A DNA stretch of 64,000 bases. Origin: Emticicia sp. C21 (GTDB lineage: Bacteria; Bacteroidota; Bacteroidia; Cytophagales; Spirosomataceae). Numbering within the stretch: the stretch's first letter is position 1; every line of letters begins with the position of its first letter. The translations under genes and the position numbers were made by a program. This document shows, piece after piece, positions 44,403 through 53,386 of the stretch. The stretch covers positions 412,063-476,062 of the forward strand of contig NZ_QVMT01000001.1 of assembly GCF_003418935.1 (NCBI RefSeq), read 5' to 3'. The notes under the pieces were generated by a model, which did not search any database, was not told the origin of the DNA, and was given only the letters and a program-made list of their open reading frames with translations.

Positions 44403-45164
44403 TTGCACAATTTTCAGCCCAAAACGCTATTTCTTGGTAAAAATCTCATTTATCTGCCAAGTTGTCATTCTACTAACGATGTGGCCGCAGAAAAAATTCA
44501 AAATGGGCCAACTTTTGACGGTACTCTTGTCATAACTTCTGACCAAACTGCCGGACGAGGACAGCGAGGAAATAACTGGGAGACGCTACCCGGACAAAAC
44601 ATCACGATGTCTGTCATATTAAAACCTGATTTTTTAAGTGCTACTTCACAGTTTAGTCTGAATATTGCTATCTCTTTAGGTGTATACGAATTTTTGAGTA
44701 AATATGTTGCAGAAAATTTACGCATCAAATGGCCGAATGATATGTATATAGGCAATAAAAAGCTTGTTGGGATACTCATAGAAAATACTATTTCAGGTAG
44801 TCGTTTAAGTAACGCCATTGTTGGTATAGGCGTGAATATCAACCAGTTAAGTTTTAGCAATCCTAAAATAACCTCTTTACGCCTGGCTACCCAACATGAT
44901 GAATTTGATCTGGAAAAACTAATAGAAGAACTCTGCGTTTGTCTTGAAAAATATTATCTGCAACTAAAGAACCGCCATGCCGCGCATCAGAAAAAACTAT
45001 ATCTGCAGCACTTGTATCGGTTTGGAGAAATGCATAAATTCAGTAAGGATGACACTCAATTTTCAGGTAAGATTATTGATATTGCCGATAGTGGCCAATT
45101 GATGATAGAAGTTGAGGGGGAAATACAGTATTTTGGCTTTAAGGAAGTGGCGTTTGATATATGA
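44403..45164 (+). CDS. birA: Biotin--[acetyl-CoA carboxylase] ligase
   Basis: A 253-residue single-domain biotin ligase without the N-terminal repressor helix-turn-helix. It has LPSCHSTND near 19, ITSDQTAGRGQRGNNWE near 41 with the biotinyl-AMP loop GRGQRG, RIKWPNDMYIGNKKLVGIL near 102 and IVGIGVNIN. It starts at TTG 44403, giving the usual N terminus for this family. It is divergent from rsfS. Its stop codon is followed immediately by repeat element D. Confidence 0.92.
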   Translation: MHNFQPKTLFLGKNLIYLPSCHSTNDVAAEKIQNGPTFDGTLVITSDQTAGRGQRGNNWETLPGQNITMSVILKPDFLSATSQFSLNIAISLGVYEFLSKYVAENLRIKWPNDMYIGNKKLVGILIENTISGSRLSNAIVGIGVNINQLSFSNPKITSLRLATQHDEFDLEKLIEELCVCLEKYYLQLKNRHAAHQKKLYLQHLYRFGEMHKFSKDDTQFSGKIIDIADSGQLMIEVEGEIQYFGFKEVAFDI

Positions 45165-45333
45165 ATTGAGTGATTGTATGAATGAGTGATTTAGTGATTG
45201 CATTTTACCACGGGGTTGCACTAAGTTTGGCACAAAGTAACAAAGAATTTTGATTTACTTGCTTATCATCAGATATTAGAATGTCCTTAATCAATTAATC
45301 AATCACTCATTCACTAAATCACCAATCACTCAA
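45165..45333. repeat. Octamer inverted-repeat element D
   Basis: Left arm ATTGAGTGATTG...GAATGAGTGATTTAGTGATTG, unique centre of about 75 bases, right arm with TCAATCACTCATTCACTAAATCACCAATCACTCAAT. It begins directly after the birA stop and includes the stop codon of the convergent thioesterase. Confidence 0.8.
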
Positions 45334-45742
45334 TAAATTCAAAATATGGTTTTAATCTGTCCAGAATCTCATTTGGGCAGGTAGTAATGCGATTAGATGC
45401 CATTTTCACGAATACTAGTGTGGTTTCTCCGGTGTTCAGGAGTACCTTTTCTTCGTTATATATTTCGTAATAGAAAATAATGCGGGCACGTGGCATTTCT
45501 TTGATAATGACACGGATTGTTACTAAATCGTCGTATTTGGCAGGTTGAATGTATCGGCACTTGCATTCATACACAGGCATCATCACTCCCATTTCTTCTA
45601 AAGTACGGTAACGTAAGCCCAATGAACGGAGTGCTTCTACCCGACCAATTTCATATAAACGAGGATAATTGCCATAGTACATATACCCCATCTGGTCGAT
45701 GTCGGCATAGCGAATGCGGTACTGCCAGTCAAACTGATACAT
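45326..45742 (-). CDS. Acyl-CoA thioesterase (YbgC/4HBT type)
   Basis: A 138-residue hotdog protein. The motif YADIDQMGYMYYGNYPRLYEIGR carries the catalytic Asp near residue 15 and matches the 4-hydroxybenzoyl-CoA thioesterase/YbgC family. Its ATG overlaps the mltG stop codon by one base (TAATG), so translation is coupled, and it ends the hisS-mltG operon. Its TGA stop lies in the repeat element D. Confidence 0.85.
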   Translation of the reverse strand: MYQFDWQYRIRYADIDQMGYMYYGNYPRLYEIGRVEALRSLGLRYRTLEEMGVMMPVYECKCRYIQPAKYDDLVTIRVIIKEMPRARIIFYYEIYNEEKVLLNTGETTLVFVKMASNRITTCPNEILDRLKPYFEFIE

Positions 45743-46779
45743 TAGTGAATCTTAGCTTTATTGAGTGCTTCCTGATACATACGGGCATAATTTAAATGCT
45801 CGCTATAGGTTTCTGCGAAATTATGATAGCCTGAAAAATCTTCTTTTGCACAGAAATAGATATACTTATGACGCTCGTAGTTCAATACGGCATCTAATGC
45901 CACAGGCTCTGGCAAGGCTATAGGACCGGGAGGTAAACCCGGATTGCGGTAAGTATTATAAGGAGAATTAATTGCTAAATGTTTTTCCATGATACGTTTA
46001 ATGCTGAAATCACCTACGGCAAATTTCACGGTCGGGTCAGCTTGTAAAGGCATACCAATACCTAGACGGTTGATATAAGAACCAGCCACACGTGGCATTT
46101 CGTCTTTTTTGTTAGTTTCTGACTGCACAATTGAAGCCATAACGGCCACTTCTACTGGCGTCATATTAATTGACTTGGCTTTTTGCAGTTTTTCGGCTGT
46201 CCAGTATTTCTTGTATTCATCGTGCATACGGTCTAAAAACTTATCCGGTGTGGTTGTCCAGCGCACAAAATAGGTATTAGGCAAGAACATACACATGATA
46301 GTCGTGGTATCGAAGCCATATTTGGCGCATACTTCTTTGTCTTTTAACCTCTCCAATAACTCTTCATTGCTGAACTCGAAGCGGCTACCGATTTTCTTAA
46401 TCAAATCCGATTTCAGACGGATATTATTAAAAGTCAGCCTTACATCATCTTGCTGCCCTCTTTTCAGTTTAGAAAGAATCTCTTTATTACCCGAATTTGG
46501 TTTGATTTCATATCGGCCCGGCTTTACGTTTTCAGGATATTTCACCCATTTAGACAAAAACTGAAATGAGATTTCGTCATGAATCATTCTGTATTTATGG
46601 AGTGAGTCTACTACATTTTTGTAGGTTCCGCCGGTCGGAATATACAACACAAATGTTTTTTCGCCTTTTACATTCAGGTTATCACTGCTGGAAACCTGCC
46701 AGAAGTAAAAAGCCAGAGTAGCAACAATAGTTGTTACGGTTACCAGTGCGTAGGCAATAAATTTTCTGTTTTTAAGCAT
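45742..46779 (-). CDS. mltG: Endolytic murein transglycosylase MltG
   Basis: A 345-residue YceG/MltG protein, which cuts nascent glycan strands in the inner membrane. It has one N-terminal membrane helix (about 8-26), a LysM-like region, and the catalytic region VEVAVMASIVQSETNKKDEMP with the active Glu near 217, followed by LQADPTVKFAVG and NSPYNTYRNPGLPPGPI. It starts five bases downstream of hisS and overlaps the next gene by one base, so all three form one operon. Confidence 0.93.
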   Translation of the reverse strand: MLKNRKFIAYALVTVTTIVATLAFYFWQVSSSDNLNVKGEKTFVLYIPTGGTYKNVVDSLHKYRMIHDEISFQFLSKWVKYPENVKPGRYEIKPNSGNKEILSKLKRGQQDDVRLTFNNIRLKSDLIKKIGSRFEFSNEELLERLKDKEVCAKYGFDTTTIMCMFLPNTYFVRWTTTPDKFLDRMHDEYKKYWTAEKLQKAKSINMTPVEVAVMASIVQSETNKKDEMPRVAGSYINRLGIGMPLQADPTVKFAVGDFSIKRIMEKHLAINSPYNTYRNPGLPPGPIALPEPVALDAVLNYERHKYIYFCAKEDFSGYHNFAETYSEHLNYARMYQEALNKAKIH

Positions 46780-46783
46780 AATG

Positions 46784-48145
46784 CTATTTCAAATTTTGTA
46801 TGATACTTTCTAAGGTATGTTTGGTTTGTTCGCCCGATTGCATGTTTTTCAGGGTAAGCTCTCCCGTCGACATTTCTTCTGAACCAACTACGCAAACATA
46901 CGGAATTTTTTTTCGGTCGGCATACTCAAATTGTTTTCTTAATTTGGCATGGTCAGGATAAATCTCGGCATTGATGCCTGCATCACGTAGTTTTTTCAGG
47001 AGTGGTAATGAGTAAACTTCAGCCTCAGCATCAAAGTTAGTTAGTAATATCTGTGTGGTAACACCTTGATTATCACTAAACAGGCCTAGTTCTTCCATTA
47101 CATCATAGATGCGGTCTACCCCCAAAGATATACCTACACCTGATAGACCAGGCAGACCGAATGTTCCGGTCAGGTTATCATAACGACCACCGCCGGAAAT
47201 ACTTCCCATTTGTACGCCATTGGCCTTTACTTCAAAAATAGCCCCAGTGTAATAGCTTAAACCTCTGGCTAAAGTAATATCTAACTGGATTTTAGGATTT
47301 TGTAGGCCAAAGCCGTCAACTAAACTCCATACTTTTTCTATTTCCTCTATGCCTTTTGAGCCTGTTTCCGAATCTTTCAACCATGTTTTCAAGCCATTTA
47401 TTACTTCGTTGGCATCACCTTGCAAATTGAAAATCGGTTGTAATTTCTCGATTACTTCAGCAGAAAATCCTCTTTCTATTAGTTCCTCCTCTACTTTTTC
47501 TTTGCCGATTTTATCCAACTTATCAATCGCCACCGTCAAAGGCACTTCACTACCTTTCATCCCAATGATTTCAGCAATACCTGTTAAAATTTTGCGGTTA
47601 TTGATTTTTACGGTGAAATCATTAACACCCAGATTCTGGAAAATTTCGTGTAACATCAATACGATTTCGGCCTCACAAATCAATGAATCTGTTCCTACTA
47701 CATCAGCATCGCATTGATAAAACTCACGGTAACGTCCCTTCTGCGGGCGGTCGGCGCGCCATACCGGTTGTATCTGATAACGTTTAAAAGGAATAGCCAG
47801 TTCGTTGCGATTCATTACCACATAACGGGCAAATGGCACGGTTAAATCATAACGCAATCCTTTTTCTGAAATTTTATGAGTCAGTTTTTTGTAGCCCTGA
47901 TCCAAATCTCCCTGAGATAAATCCTTTGAGAAATCACCTGAATTTAAAACTTTAAAAAGTAGTTGATCACCCTCATCTCCGTATTTTCCCATCAATACAT
48001 TCAGGGTTTCAAGACTTGGGGTTTCTAAGGGTTGGAATCCGAATTTCTGAAAAGTATGTTTGATGGTATCAAAAATGAAATTTCTTTTTACCATGACTGA
48101 TGGCCCAAAATCGCGTGTTCCTCTAACTAAACCGGGTTTACTCAT
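46784..48145 (-). CDS. hisS: Histidine--tRNA ligase
   Basis: Class II aminoacyl-tRNA synthetase. The 453-residue protein begins MSKPGLVRGTRDFGP, with motif 1 near 35, motif 2 FYQCDADVVGTDSLICEAE near 140, the histidine-A motif ARGLSYYTGAIFEV near 300 and motif 3 SGVGISLGVDRIYDVM near 345, then an anticodon-binding domain. The ATG at 48145 is chosen by the family start; the longer frame adds 10 unlike residues. It is the first gene of the hisS-mltG-thioesterase operon. Confidence 0.96.
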   Translation of the reverse strand: MSKPGLVRGTRDFGPSVMVKRNFIFDTIKHTFQKFGFQPLETPSLETLNVLMGKYGDEGDQLLFKVLNSGDFSKDLSQGDLDQGYKKLTHKISEKGLRYDLTVPFARYVVMNRNELAIPFKRYQIQPVWRADRPQKGRYREFYQCDADVVGTDSLICEAEIVLMLHEIFQNLGVNDFTVKINNRKILTGIAEIIGMKGSEVPLTVAIDKLDKIGKEKVEEELIERGFSAEVIEKLQPIFNLQGDANEVINGLKTWLKDSETGSKGIEEIEKVWSLVDGFGLQNPKIQLDITLARGLSYYTGAIFEVKANGVQMGSISGGGRYDNLTGTFGLPGLSGVGISLGVDRIYDVMEELGLFSDNQGVTTQILLTNFDAEAEVYSLPLLKKLRDAGINAEIYPDHAKLRKQFEYADRKKIPYVCVVGSEEMSTGELTLKNMQSGEQTKHTLESIIQNLK

Positions 48146-48217
48146 TATCTTATATTGGTCTATAAATAATCTCATAAATTTTCTGCCACAAAATTAGTGT
48201 AAAAAACTTATTGTTAA

Positions 48218-48249
48218 TTGTTAAATATTAATTGAATTTCTTAACTTTG
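48218..48249 (+). promoter_or_regulatory. Promoter of the 47-residue basic protein gene
   Basis: TTG at 48218-48220, 21-base spacer, TAACTTTG at 48242-48249. It fits the Bacteroidota consensus. A leader of about 100 bases with a CTCT..ACCC/GGGT..AGAG hairpin (48311-48340) follows before the ATG. Confidence 0.6.
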
Positions 48250-48355
48250 CACCCTGATTTGGAATCATAGTCTGAAAAGACGATTTTAGAATATAATCTT
48301 TTAAATACCTCTCGACCCTTTTCGCAGGGTGATAGAGAACAAAATACGTAAAAAA

Positions 48356-48499
48356 ATGGCAGTAACTAGATTAAAACGTAAAGCAAAAAGAAATCAAGCG
48401 GTTGCAAAAAACAGAATAGCTGAAATCAAACGCTTATCTTTAAAAACAGATATTCACGCAGTTGACGCTGAAGCATTGAAAGCAGAATTCGCAAAATAA
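48356..48499 (+). CDS. Small, very basic protein (47 residues), candidate ribosomal protein
   Basis: ATG at 48356, TAA at 48497-48499. The product begins MAVTRLKRKAKRNQAVAKNR, then a middle IKRLSLKTDIHAVDAEALKA, ending EFAK. The N-terminal half is strongly basic and the rest helix-forming, as in small ribosomal proteins. It has a promoter of its own, a structured leader and a perfect terminator, suggesting high expression. Bacteroidota ribosomes have a lineage-specific small protein (bL38 described in Flavobacterium johnsoniae); this gene is a candidate for it or a similar protein, but I cannot compare the sequences here. Confidence 0.7.
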   Translation: MAVTRLKRKAKRNQAVAKNRIAEIKRLSLKTDIHAVDAEALKAEFAK

Positions 48500-48527
48500 T
48501 TTATATTGATTCTTGCTAAGAAATTAA

Positions 48528-48556
48528 AAGAGACGCTAGAGGGCGTCTCTTTCTTT
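48528..48556 (+). terminator. Rho-independent terminator of the small basic protein gene
   Basis: Perfect 9-bp stem AAGAGACGC / GCGTCTCTT followed by TCTTTTTTA. Confidence 0.88.
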
Positions 48557-48557
48557 T

Positions 48558-49409
48558 TTATATATCGCTAAAACCTATCTCTCTTTTATTTATTCTGCAA
48601 TCTTGTTTTATATACAGAATTGGCATATCAGGACTGCAATATGTAACACTGTTTTGTATGGTAGATTGATACGCTGTAGTACCTTCATACCAGGCCAAGA
48701 CTGCAGACTCACAGTGAATACCCTTGATATATTTCAGGAAGTTGAGGTACGTTTGCTCCTGCTCTACTATGAAATTGAAGCTAATGGTAGAATCAAAAAA
48801 ATCCTGATACTCTCCTATCAGTTTCTTCTCTTCTTCGAGAGTATGTTTGTCTTTGGCAAACAAAACAAAATTCAGGAAAATACCATAGTGCGATACAAAT
48901 TCCTGAAAAGTACTAAAAAAATCAAAACCTGATTTTTGCACTTTCTCAACCAGAATACTCACATTGCTTGGGAAGGTTAAATCAATAGAAGGTGGAATAG
49001 CCACAATGCCCGCTTTGAGGTTTGCCAGAATAGCTCCCGCATTCTCTCCCATTTGCCAAGAACCTTGTTTATTGTTGGTACCCATGAAGATAGTGCCAAA
49101 ATTTTCTTTGGTGTGCAAAAGCTGTAATTCTTCTATCAGGTTATGCTGAGCAATATGAATTTTAATGGTGCTCTTAACAGCTTTATTCAGAAAGCTAAGC
49201 GATTGCTCTACTATTCTATTGATACTCTCCCGGGCCTGATTTTCAGCTATTGGCCCATCAAGACAGTGAAAAATAGTATATTCAGTAGGAATATCTCTGG
49301 TAAGAAGAAATAAATACGAAATAATTTTTTCAGAATATTCACCTAAGTCTATTGCAACAAGCGTTTTTCTTGGCTGAATCTCTGGTAATTCAGATTGAGG
49401 TAATTTCAT
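48558..49409 (-). CDS. Universal stress protein family protein, two-domain
   Basis: A 283-residue cytosolic protein. The first half has RKTLVAIDLGEYSEKIISYLF near 17 and FGTIFMGTNNKQG..GENAGAILANLKAGIVAIP, matching a UspA fold with a degenerate nucleotide loop. The second half (about 150-283) repeats the same fold more loosely (NVSILVEKVQKSGFDFFSTF). Such tandem Usp proteins are common in Bacteroidota. The ATG at 49409 is preferred. It converges on the small basic protein gene, whose terminator lies between. Confidence 0.7.
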   Translation of the reverse strand: MKLPQSELPEIQPRKTLVAIDLGEYSEKIISYLFLLTRDIPTEYTIFHCLDGPIAENQARESINRIVEQSLSFLNKAVKSTIKIHIAQHNLIEELQLLHTKENFGTIFMGTNNKQGSWQMGENAGAILANLKAGIVAIPPSIDLTFPSNVSILVEKVQKSGFDFFSTFQEFVSHYGIFLNFVLFAKDKHTLEEEKKLIGEYQDFFDSTISFNFIVEQEQTYLNFLKYIKGIHCESAVLAWYEGTTAYQSTIQNSVTYCSPDMPILYIKQDCRINKREIGFSDI

Positions 49410-49584
49410 TAGTAGCAAACTTCACTTAATCTTAATTGATAAAATTGTATCAGTTCAGATTTTAATCATTTTCGCCACAAACCTAGCGATAAATACTCAA
49501 AATAAAAGTTTTGAATACTAAAATATCCAAAACTTGTTAATTATCTTCAATAAAATGTTAAAATAGCACAATAGGCGCCAAATA

Positions 49585-49938
49585 TTATTCTGCCTTTGGC
49601 GGCTCTATTTTTGTGATAGTCAAAACCTTTTTTGGCTTTCTGTCTCTGTCTTTAAGAATATTTTTAATGAGTTTGCGGTTCTCAATTCTCATTCTGAAAA
49701 TAATGGCTTGTCCGAATAAAGCTAATCCTGAATTAACCATGATAAGGCTATACGTACCTAACAAAAACCATCTCAGAAAAGGCGCATTGGTGTGCTTCAG
49801 ATGCCCGGCTTCACTCAGAACGCTTAGTCCATAGCCTACCAGCATCATACCAACGGTAGCTGATAAAAACCACTTAACACGCAGAGGCATATTTTTAATT
49901 AACCTTTTTCCCGGAGGCTTCTGTTTTTTTATTTCCAT
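49585..49938 (-). CDS. Small membrane protein, 117 residues
   Basis: The product has a basic N terminus (MEIKKQKPPGKRLIKNMP), two hydrophobic helices (WFLSATVGMMLVGYGLSVL and FLLGTYSLIMVNSGLALFG), then a basic tail (RMRIENRKLIKNILKDRDRKPKK). No family is recognised. The ATG at 49938 is preferred to a longer frame from 50010, whose extra residues look non-coding. Divergent from the methyltransferase gene. Confidence 0.6.
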   Translation of the reverse strand: MEIKKQKPPGKRLIKNMPLRVKWFLSATVGMMLVGYGLSVLSEAGHLKHTNAPFLRWFLLGTYSLIMVNSGLALFGQAIIFRMRIENRKLIKNILKDRDRKPKKVLTITKIEPPKAE

Positions 49939-50035
49939 ATTTATCGAATCTTTATGTATATTGGTGTAAATGCAAAGACAAAAATAGTTAATTTTGGGCT
50001 TAAATAACAACGATATACACTCATAAGTTTAAAGC

Positions 50036-50803
50036 ATGGGCAAAATTATTAGTTTCTTACTTCGTTTCATACCAAGAAAATACCTGCAATTATTTAGCCA
50101 TATTCCCCTGAAAGTCTATACTGTTCTATTAAAAGGAAATACTGTTGAGTGTCCAGTTTGTGAGGTTAAGTTAGACAAGTTTCTTCCATATGGACGTTTA
50201 TCTTCACGTAAGAATGCTCTTTGTCCCAATTGTCTGGCTTTAGAACGTCATCGCCTGATGGCTTTATATCTACGTGAGAAAACTAATTTCTTCACTGCCG
50301 CTCAATTAAAAGTATTACACGTAGCACCCGAATATTGTTTTATCGACCGCTTTGAAGCCATGAAAAATCTGGACTATATTACGGCCGATATTGAATCGCC
50401 GTTGGCAAAGGTAAAAATGGATATTCACCAAATACCATTTGAAGTTAATACGTTCGATGTGGTTTTCTGTAACCACGTGATGGAACACGTAGAAGATTAC
50501 CACAAAGCTATGTCAGAATTACACAGAGTTTTAAAACCAGGTGGCTGGGGAATCATTCAATCACCACAGGACTGGACAAAAGAACATACCTTTGAAGACC
50601 CGACCATCACCGACCCGCGTGAACGTGAACGTATATTCTGGCAAAACGACCATTTACGTTTATTCGGAAGAGATTATGGCAGAGAACTGGAAAAAGCAGG
50701 TTTCAAAGTAAAAGAAGATGATTTTGTTCTGACAATGCCTAAAGAATTAGTAGAAAGATATGCCCTTCCGGCTGGAGAGATTATTTATTTTTGTGAGAAG
50801 TAA
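50036..50803 (+). CDS. SAM-dependent methyltransferase with zinc-ribbon-like N terminus
   Basis: A 255-residue class I methyltransferase. Near residue 39 CPVCEVKLDKFLPYGRLSS and CPNCLALERHRLM give a CxxC...CxxC putative zinc site. The methyltransferase domain has ITADIESPLAKVKMDIHQI near 115 and VNTFDVVFCNHVMEHVEDY with a typical post-I acidic strand, followed by LHRVLKPGGWGIIQSP. In Bacteroidota such genes often modify surface polysaccharide; that role here is inferred from the following glycosyltransferase group. Confidence 0.8.
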   Translation: MGKIISFLLRFIPRKYLQLFSHIPLKVYTVLLKGNTVECPVCEVKLDKFLPYGRLSSRKNALCPNCLALERHRLMALYLREKTNFFTAAQLKVLHVAPEYCFIDRFEAMKNLDYITADIESPLAKVKMDIHQIPFEVNTFDVVFCNHVMEHVEDYHKAMSELHRVLKPGGWGIIQSPQDWTKEHTFEDPTITDPRERERIFWQNDHLRLFGRDYGRELEKAGFKVKEDDFVLTMPKELVERYALPAGEIIYFCEK

Positions 50804-50807
50804 AGCT

Positions 50808-50966
50808 ATTTAGTGATTTAGTGAATGAGCGATTGAGTGATTAAAAAAAAGCCAACTTCTCATTCTCTTACAAAATTTCCTAATCGATTAGATTTAAAGG
50901 AAAGAGCTAATGTCACTAACAGCTAAATTTTATTCACTCAATCACACATTCACTAAATCACTAAAT
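50808..50966. repeat. Octamer inverted-repeat element E
   Basis: Left arm TTTAGTGATTTAGTGAATGA, unique centre of about 85 bases, right arm TCACTCAATCACACATTCACTAAATCACTAAAT-type. It separates two genes on the same strand, so it is not limited to convergent ends. Confidence 0.78.
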
Positions 50967-50977
50967 AATTCAACTCT

Positions 50978-51730
50978 ATGAAATTTAAAGATAAGATCGT
51001 CATTATTACAGGTGGTAATTCAGGTATTGGCAAGGCTGCTGCTCTATTATTTGCTCAGGAGGGTGCTAAGGTAATGGTGGCTGATTTAGCTGATTCACTA
51101 GATACTGAATTAGATTATGCTGTAAGCCAATCTGAAGGAGAAGTAAGTTTTGTTAAAGTAAATGTTACAAAACTGACTGATATTGAAAACATGATTGAGC
51201 AGACTATCAGTCTTTGGGGAAAGTTTGATATATTAGTTAATTCAGCTGGGGTTTTAGGGCCACGTATTCGTACAGAAAAATATCCGGAAGAGGATTTTGA
51301 TAAAATCATTGATGTAAATGTGAAAGGGCTCTGGCATTGCATGAAAGTGGCGCTTCGCTATCTGGTGGAACAACGCAGTGGAAATATTGTCAATATTGCC
51401 TCGGTGGCAGGGCATCTGGGTATGGTAGGTCATATTGCTTATGCGGCTAGTAAACATGCCGTGGTAGGTATGACCAAAACTGCAGCTATTGAGTTTGCCA
51501 AACATGGTATCAGAATCAATGCCGTTTGTCCGGGTTTTACACAAACACCCATGTTGGAGGGAGCAGATACTGATGCAGCTTATCTGGAGGCTTTGCAATA
51601 TGCAACCCCTATGAAACGCTTTGGTAAGCCTGAAGAAATTGCCAGTGCTATTTTATATCTGGCGGCAGATGAAGCATCGTTTATAACGGGACAAAGTGTC
51701 ATTGCTGATGGCGGCCTGATTTTGCAATAA
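50978..51730 (+). CDS. SDR family oxidoreductase
   Basis: A 250-residue short-chain dehydrogenase. It has the NAD(P) motif ITGGNSGIGKAAALLF near 8, the NSAG structural motif VNSAGVLG near 87, catalytic Ser in NIASVAG near 141, and YAASKHAVVGM (Tyr and Lys) near 153. C-terminal AADEASFITGQSVIADGG is typical. The substrate is unknown. It is the first of two tandem SDR genes with 31 bases between. Confidence 0.88.
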   Translation: MKFKDKIVIITGGNSGIGKAAALLFAQEGAKVMVADLADSLDTELDYAVSQSEGEVSFVKVNVTKLTDIENMIEQTISLWGKFDILVNSAGVLGPRIRTEKYPEEDFDKIIDVNVKGLWHCMKVALRYLVEQRSGNIVNIASVAGHLGMVGHIAYAASKHAVVGMTKTAAIEFAKHGIRINAVCPGFTQTPMLEGADTDAAYLEALQYATPMKRFGKPEEIASAILYLAADEASFITGQSVIADGGLILQ

Positions 51731-51761
51731 AATACTTCTACCCTATTCTATATAAGATTTT

Positions 51762-52523
51762 ATGAAAAACGTTTTTGATTTAACCGATAAAGTAGCCCTT
51801 ATTACCGGAGCAAGTAAAGGAATTGGAGAAGCGATTGCGAGGATATTTGCCGAATACGGCGCTAAAGTAGTAATCAGCAGTAGAAAACAAGCCGACCTCG
51901 ACGAGTTGGCCAATGACATAAAAGCATTGGGTGGTGAGTGCACAGGCATAGCAGCTCATGCAGGAGAAATAGCTCAACTGAAACTATTGGTGGAGAAAAC
52001 AGTTGAGATTTATGGAGGCATTGATATTTTAGTAAATAATGCCGCTACTAATCCGGTTTATGGGCCATCATTGGATTGCTCTGAAAGTGCCTTTGATAAA
52101 ATCATGCAGGTAAATGTGAAAGCGCCTTTTGAATTAGCAAAAATGGTTCATCCTATTATGAAATCTCGTGGCGGTGGTAGCGTTATTAATATAAGTAGTA
52201 TTGCAGGGCATACGCCTGACCCTGGCTTGGGTATATATAGTGTGAGCAAGGCCTCATTAAATATGCTGACTAAAGTGTTAGCTAAAGAATGGGGTGAAGA
52301 TGGTATCAGAGTGAATGCGATTTGTCCGGGTTTGATTAAGACCAAATTCAGTCAGGCTTTGTGGGATAATGAGAAAACACTGGCGCATTTTACCAAACGC
52401 CTGCCAATTGCGCGTATGGGGTCAGTTGAAGAAATTTCGCCGATGGCATTATATCTGGCTTCATCGGCTTCTGCCTATACTACCGGAGGATTGTTTTCGA
52501 TTGATGGCGGAACGATTATATAA
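51762..52523 (+). CDS. SDR family oxidoreductase
   Basis: A 253-residue short-chain dehydrogenase: LITGASKGIGEAIARIF near 12, VNNAATNP near 89, NISSIAG and YSVSKASLNML near 157 with the Tyr-Lys pair, ending TTGGLFSIDGG. Coding for it follows the preceding SDR closely, so they are likely co-transcribed; sequence similarity between the two is family-level only. The substrate is unknown. Confidence 0.88.
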   Translation: MKNVFDLTDKVALITGASKGIGEAIARIFAEYGAKVVISSRKQADLDELANDIKALGGECTGIAAHAGEIAQLKLLVEKTVEIYGGIDILVNNAATNPVYGPSLDCSESAFDKIMQVNVKAPFELAKMVHPIMKSRGGGSVINISSIAGHTPDPGLGIYSVSKASLNMLTKVLAKEWGEDGIRVNAICPGLIKTKFSQALWDNEKTLAHFTKRLPIARMGSVEEISPMALYLASSASAYTTGGLFSIDGGTII

Positions 52524-52558
52524 GATAAAAATACTATTGAGATTAACCCTTATTCGTT

Positions 52559-53383
52559 TTGGAAAAGACCAGTGTTTGTGTACTAATACCTATTTACCAG
52601 AAGCAATTAAGTAATTACGAAGCCATTTCGCTTGAACAAGGCGTAAGAGTTTTAGGGAAATATCCTATTATATTGGTAAAACCGGCTTCGCTCAATGTAG
52701 ACCATCTTTTAGAAAAATATCCGCAACTGCAAACCCAGAACTTTGATGATGCTTATTTTAAAAGCACATTGACCTACAATAAACTTTTGCTATCGGAAGA
52801 ATTTTATGAGCGTTTTCTTGCTTATGAATATATGCTGATTTATCAGCTGGATGCCTTTGTGTTTAAAGATGAACTGTCTTACTGGTGTAGCCAGTGTTAT
52901 GATTATATAGGCGCTCCCTGGCGGATTGAAATAGATTTTAATGCGAAATGGCAGGAATGGGTATGGAATTTGAAAAAGAAAGTAGCTATCTGGTTTGATC
53001 TGAAAGAAGAGCGTTATGGTAAATATGGCCCTAAGGAGATAATTATGAAACGTGGGGTTGGTAATGGTGGATTTTCTTTAAGAAAAACCCAAAAGCTGTT
53101 GAATCTGATTCCGAAAAAACGGGAGAAAATTGAGAAATATTTAGAATTAGCCAAGACTCACCCGGCATACAATGAAGATATGTTCTGGTGCATTGAGTTG
53201 AATCGTTATTTTCCGAAACTGAATATTCCTGATTGGCGAACGGCATTAAAATTTGCTGTGGAACACATGCCTGAAAAAGCATATCAATTGAATAATGGAT
53301 TACCTTTTGGTTGCCATGCCTGGGATATTTACGAAACAGACTTCTGGAAAAAACATATTCGTGCATTTGGATATGAGATTTGA
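52559..53383 (+). CDS. DUF5672 family protein (putative glycosyltransferase)
   Basis: A 274-residue protein with CVLIPIYQKQLSNYEAISLEQG near 6, LIYQLDAFVFKDELSYW near 93 with an Asp-x-Asp-like acidic cluster replaced by QLDAF, and IGAPW near 116, then GVGNGGFSLRK near 161. This matches DUF5672 proteins, which are found in polysaccharide gene groups and are probably GT-A-type transferases. It lies 35 bases after the second SDR gene, in the same direction. The reaction is unknown. Confidence 0.78.
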   Translation: MEKTSVCVLIPIYQKQLSNYEAISLEQGVRVLGKYPIILVKPASLNVDHLLEKYPQLQTQNFDDAYFKSTLTYNKLLLSEEFYERFLAYEYMLIYQLDAFVFKDELSYWCSQCYDYIGAPWRIEIDFNAKWQEWVWNLKKKVAIWFDLKEERYGKYGPKEIIMKRGVGNGGFSLRKTQKLLNLIPKKREKIEKYLELAKTHPAYNEDMFWCIELNRYFPKLNIPDWRTALKFAVEHMPEKAYQLNNGLPFGCHAWDIYETDFWKKHIRAFGYEI

Positions 53384-53386
53384 ACC

